Positions 5,271-8,068 of a stretch of 8,068 nucleotides of DNA are shown one piece after another. This DNA comes from JBBQSU01 sp038234815 (GTDB lineage Bacteria > Planctomycetota > Phycisphaerae > Tepidisphaerales > Tepidisphaeraceae): positions 1-8,068 of the forward strand of contig JBBQSU010000150.1 of assembly GCA_038234815.1 (NCBI GenBank), written 5' to 3'. Within the stretch, counting starts at the first letter, position 1. Each line of letters opens with the position of its first letter. Both the position numbers and the translations under genes were made by a program. Under the pieces are notes generated by a model. It was not told where the DNA came from. It ran no database searches and was given only the letters and a program-made list of their open reading frames with translations.

Positions 5271-6266
5271 ATGATGATCGTCGATGCCCATCTCGACCTG
5301 TCGTATAACGCACTGCGTGGCCGCGAGGTTTTGCGGCCTGCTGTCGAGCAAGTGGGCGACGAGCAGGGGATTCCCAGCGTCGGCCTGCCCGATCTGCATC
5401 GCGGGGGGGTGGGGTTGATCTGCGCGACGATTTTTGCCCTGCCAGCATTGGACGGCCGGCCGGGCTATACCAATACAGACGAAGCATACGCTGCCGGGCT
5501 GCTTCACTTGGACTGGTATAAGCAGCAGGAGGCCGCCGGGGAAATAGGCATTATTCGAACCCGCGAGGATTTGCGGCGCGTTGATCCATCGGCCCTGAAG
5601 TTGTCAGCGATTCTGCTTTTGGAAGGTGCCGATCCGCTGCGCTCGCCCGACGACGTACCGGCGCTATATCAAGCCGGGGTGCGCATCGTCGGACTGGCTT
5701 GGCGGCAGACGCGCTACGCCGGTGGAACGGGGATGCCCGGCCCGCTTACGCCCGCGGGCGTGGAAATGGTTAAAGCGTTGGATGAGGCGAAGATCATTCA
5801 CGACCTGTCGCATCTGGCCGAAGAAAGCTTCTGGCAATTGCTCGATTTAACCCCGCGAGCAGTGATCGCTTCGCATAGCAACTGCCAGGCGATTGTGCCG
5901 ACGGACCGGCAACTCAGTGACGACATGATCCGCGCGATCGTCAAGCGCCGCGGGATGATTGGCATCAACTTTTTCGATCGGTTTCTGCTCGAGCCTTCGC
6001 AGCAGGGACACCGCCGGGCGACACTGGCCGATGTCGTGCGTCACGTCCGGCACATCACCGATCTGGCCGGCTCGGCAAGCTGCGTCGGAATCGGCACGGA
6101 CATGGATGGCGGGCTGGGGCGAGAGCAAATCCCTGTCGAAATCAGCAGCAGTGGCGACCTGAGAAAAGTGGCCGGCGCGCTGGCCGATGCGGGTTTTAAG
6201 GATGAGCACGTCCGGCAGATCATGGGTGAAAACTGGCTGCGGTTTTTCGGGGAAAACCTGCCCTGA
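5271..6266 (+). CDS. Peptidase M19 (renal-type membrane dipeptidase family)
   Basis: The predicted protein has 331 residues, a normal length for a bacterial M19 enzyme. All zinc ligands of the family are visible in order: H7 and D9 in DAHLDL, the bridging E118 in LLLEGAD, H181 in HDLSHL, H202 in ASHSN, and the aspartate of GTDMDG (277, or 279). M19 enzymes are TIM-barrel metallopeptidases that split dipeptides, often with a D-residue at the C-terminal side. No signal peptide is present, so it is probably cytosolic. The start is set by GGAGG five bases before ATG 5271; a second ATG follows directly. Its stop overlaps the ATG of the acetyltransferase gene (TGATG), which indicates an operon. Substrate is unknown; muropeptide or dietary dipeptide salvage is a guess from family knowledge. 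Confidence 0.93.
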   Translation: MMIVDAHLDLSYNALRGREVLRPAVEQVGDEQGIPSVGLPDLHRGGVGLICATIFALPALDGRPGYTNTDEAYAAGLLHLDWYKQQEAAGEIGIIRTREDLRRVDPSALKLSAILLLEGADPLRSPDDVPALYQAGVRIVGLAWRQTRYAGGTGMPGPLTPAGVEMVKALDEAKIIHDLSHLAEESFWQLLDLTPRAVIASHSNCQAIVPTDRQLSDDMIRAIVKRRGMIGINFFDRFLLEPSQQGHRRATLADVVRHVRHITDLAGSASCVGIGTDMDGGLGREQIPVEISSSGDLRKVAGALADAGFKDEHVRQIMGENWLRFFGENLP

Positions 6267-6781
6267 TGGGTTTGGATTGGAGCAGTGAGCTTTTTGGCAA
6301 TAAGCTATGCACCATGATCTATCGCGCCGCAACCGCAGAGGACGTTCCGCAGGTTCAGTTGCTGGTGAAGAAAATCTGCACGCTTCACCAGTCGTGGGAT
6401 GCCAAACGTTTTGGGTACAAACCCTGCCCGGAGGAAATCTATCGGGATTGGCTGGTTGATCGCGCCAATGACGAGCGCAGTCCGTTTTTCGTCGCCGAGC
6501 GCGACGGCCGGCTTGTGGCTTACCTCGTCGGATCGATCGAAGTGGAGATTCCGATTTACTGGATCACTGAATGCGGATGGATTCACGACCTATGGGTGGA
6601 TGAAGAATATCGCCATGAGGGTATTGCCCGGCAATTGCTGATGTTGAGCGTGGAAGTATTTAAGAAGGCCGGGGCGAGTCAGGTGAGGCTTCAGACCGCA
6701 GAGGCCAACGACGTCGGGCGGCAGTTCTTCAGTTCACTTGGATTCCGGGTTTGCACGCGGGAAATGTTGCTGGAGCTTTGA
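6266..6781 (+). CDS. GNAT-family N-acetyltransferase
   Basis: The predicted protein has 171 residues. The fold markers are an IYRAAT-x-ED start, a VAERDGRLVAYLVGSI beta hairpin, the motif A region IHDLWVDEEYRHEGIARQLL (106-125) with the acetyl-CoA pyrophosphate loop R116-H-E-G-I-A121, and a C-terminal NDVGRQFFSSLGF (148-160). It would transfer an acetyl (or other acyl) group from acyl-CoA to an amine; the acceptor is unknown. The start is uncertain. ATG 6266 overlaps the dipeptidase stop, which favours translational coupling. ATG 6314 gives the more usual GNAT N-terminus (MIYRAAT) but has no good ribosome binding site. Its end overlaps the kinase start, so it is the middle gene of a three-gene unit. 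It could acetylate a dipeptidase product or an amino sugar, but nothing in the sequence shows this. Confidence 0.88.
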   Translation: MGLDWSSELFGNKLCTMIYRAATAEDVPQVQLLVKKICTLHQSWDAKRFGYKPCPEEIYRDWLVDRANDERSPFFVAERDGRLVAYLVGSIEVEIPIYWITECGWIHDLWVDEEYRHEGIARQLLMLSVEVFKKAGASQVRLQTAEANDVGRQFFSSLGFRVCTREMLLEL

Positions 6782-7731
6782 GCGATTCATCTAAACAATC
6801 TCGGACCATCCTATGCCTGGGCACCACGCCGGCGCTGGCCCGGTCCATGATTTTCGATCGACTGGAGATCGACAGCGTGAACCGTGCGCTCGAAGTGCGC
6901 GAGGAGTTCGCGGGGAAGGCCAACAACGCCGCGCGGGTGGTAAAGGCATTGGGCCATCGACCGGTGGCGATGGGCTTTGCCGGAGGAGATCGGGGTAAAA
7001 TGATGCTGGCGGGGCTGGCGCACCTGGGGATCGAACACGAGTTCGTGCAGATAAAGCACCAGACGCGCCTTTGCGTCACCGTGATCGATTCTCAGCACCA
7101 CACGGCAACGGAGTTGGTGGAAGAAACCCCGCCGGTCGAACAGGCCGATGTTGACGCGCTTTTGGGATTGCTGGGCCAGCGACTCGGTGGTGCCGATATT
7201 CTGGTGCTTTCTGGCTCGCTCGCCCCGGGTGTGGGTGTCGAGTTTTACGCGAGATGTATCGAACTAGCCCACGAAAGGCGCGTGCGCGTGCTGGTAGACG
7301 CCAGCGGGGAAGCGTTGTCGATGGCGCTACCGGCGCGGCCGGATTGGGTGAAGCCCAATCGTAGCGAACTGGGCCGAACGATCGGCGAGCCGATTGAATC
7401 CGACGCGCATTTGGAAGCGGTGATGCGGCAAGTCGTCACCGCCGGGGCCGGCGCTGTGGTGGTGACGCAGGGCGCCGGGCCGGTAGTGGCATTTGATGGC
7501 GAACACTTCGCGCGGTTCGGTGTGCCGCAACTTCGGCCGGTCAGCGCGATCGGCAGCGGCGATGCCTTCGCGGCCGGGCTGGCGGTGGGGTGCGCCGCCG
7601 GTCAAAGCCTGATCGATTCGGTTCGCTTAGGCGCAGCCTGTGGCGCTGCCAATGCTCTCACCAGCGTCGCGGGCGAAATACACCCCGTCGATGTCCATCG
7701 GCTTCTCGGCGAAATTGCGATCGAAAGCTAA
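6778..7731 (+). CDS. PfkB-family hexose-phosphate kinase (1-phosphofructokinase/tagatose-6-phosphate kinase-like)
   Basis: The protein has 317 residues from TTG 6778. It belongs to the FruK/LacC branch of the ribokinase superfamily, whose members phosphorylate a sugar or sugar phosphate with ATP. Visible motifs are TTPALARSM near the N-terminus, AGKANNAARVVKALG (45-59, in place of GGKG-x-NVARVL), LSGSLAPG (144-151), KPNRSELG (192-199), and the anion hole and catalytic base IGSGDAFAAG (258-267, base D262). The N-terminal NPALD aspartate that contacts substrate in FruK/LacC is alanine here, so the substrate may differ. TTG 6778 overlaps the acetyltransferase stop as TTGA and is preferred for coupling, although GGAG is only two bases away. 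TTG 6751 is the upstream alternative and adds nine residues. No ATG start precedes the first beta strand. Confidence 0.88.
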   Translation: MSDSSKQSRTILCLGTTPALARSMIFDRLEIDSVNRALEVREEFAGKANNAARVVKALGHRPVAMGFAGGDRGKMMLAGLAHLGIEHEFVQIKHQTRLCVTVIDSQHHTATELVEETPPVEQADVDALLGLLGQRLGGADILVLSGSLAPGVGVEFYARCIELAHERRVRVLVDASGEALSMALPARPDWVKPNRSELGRTIGEPIESDAHLEAVMRQVVTAGAGAVVVTQGAGPVVAFDGEHFARFGVPQLRPVSAIGSGDAFAAGLAVGCAAGQSLIDSVRLGAACGAANALTSVAGEIHPVDVHRLLGEIAIES

Positions 7732-7802
7732 AACCCCGATCCTCGCTTGAAGTTCGCCGGCGGATGTTCGTTTGGGTCTGCTGGTCGTGGTACATTGAGC
7801 GC

Positions 7803-7807
7803 AGGAG
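7803..7807 (+). promoter_or_regulatory. Ribosome binding site of the ACT-domain gene
   Basis: AGGAG lies five bases before ATG 7813 and supports that start. The 81-base gap after the kinase gene contains no clear terminator or promoter, so the gene may still be co-transcribed with the preceding trio. Confidence 0.7.
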
Positions 7808-7812
7808 ATCGT

Positions 7813-8068
7813 ATGAATTCACTTATTATCACCGCGATCGGGCCGGACCGCCCGGGCATCGTCGGCGAGTTGACTTCTCATCTACACACCGCCGGCGCCA
7901 ACCTGCTGGACACTCGCATGGTGAATCTGCGCGGGCAGTTTGCCATGATGATCCTGCTGGAAGCCAGCGCCGCTGCATTGCCGGGGTTAAAGCAGTCGCT
8001 TCCCGATGTCTGTCGGCAGATCGGCCTGACGATATCCATCAGCGACCAGCACGTTCCGGCAGCGGGTG
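7813..8068 (+). CDS. ACT-domain protein, GcvR-like (3' truncated by the window)
   Basis: Eighty-five codons are present before the sequence ends. The start MNSLIITAIGPDRPGIVGEL contains GPDRPGIV, the hallmark of the first ACT domain in GcvR-type regulators and in PurU (formyltetrahydrofolate deformylase) and some SerB proteins. It continues with helix and strand elements ending in FAMMILLEA (44-52). ACT domains bind amino acids such as glycine or serine and control a partner enzyme or regulator. A second ACT domain would indicate GcvR and a formyl-transferase domain would indicate PurU; neither can be checked here. The ribosome binding site AGGAG is five bases upstream. Confidence 0.85.
   Translation, partial: MNSLIITAIGPDRPGIVGELTSHLHTAGANLLDTRMVNLRGQFAMMILLEASAAALPGLKQSLPDVCRQIGLTISISDQHVPAAG

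Overview
The window is GC-rich and tightly packed, with every supported gene on the + strand. The style of the genes (a planctomycete-like PfkB kinase, an M19 dipeptidase, a GH95-type glycosidase, and a REP-associated transposase with GC-rich hairpin repeats) suggests a bacterium of the Planctomycetes or wider PVC group. That placement is an inference and was not tested by any search.

Left edge (1-492): the window opens inside the last 22 codons of a gene whose tail (RAGLV...DDWQW) looks like the C-terminus of a REP-associated tyrosine transposase (RAYT, TnpA_REP, IS200/IS605-like). Twelve bases after its stop a REP-type hairpin begins with a GGAG head. It is followed by seven REP hairpins in the opposite orientation on a strict 54-base period, and the array appears to close with a degenerate forward REP. 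This is the layout of a RAYT gene with its REP/BIME array, and it explains the long spurious ORFs in all three forward frames.

Middle (494-5100): three copies of a roughly 77-base dispersed element (494-570, 2649-2725, 5023-5100), all in the same orientation, lie at successive gene boundaries. I do not recognise the element. Copy B supplies the stop codon and last seven residues of the gene before it, and the 3' end of B contributes to a possible intrinsic terminator. Between the copies lie a 615-residue multi-pass membrane protein (GT-C glycosyltransferase-like, function not proven) and a GH95-type glycoside hydrolase (alpha-L-fucosidase/galactosidase clan of folds) with its expected catalytic residues in place.

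Right part (5271-7731): a compact, probably co-transcribed trio. An M19 (renal-type) dipeptidase with all metal ligands overlaps the start of a GNAT acetyltransferase, which in turn overlaps the start of a PfkB-family sugar/hexose-phosphate kinase. Together these would fit salvage of peptides and sugars, perhaps of cell-wall or glycan origin, but that link is inferred from position only. After an 81-base gap an ACT-domain protein of the GcvR/PurU-like type starts with a good ribosome binding site and runs off the right edge.

The two most interesting signals are the RAYT/REP array at the left edge and the three-copy intergenic element. The element also carries a small conserved reading frame with a Cys-x-Thr-Cys/Arg-Leu-Pro ending.
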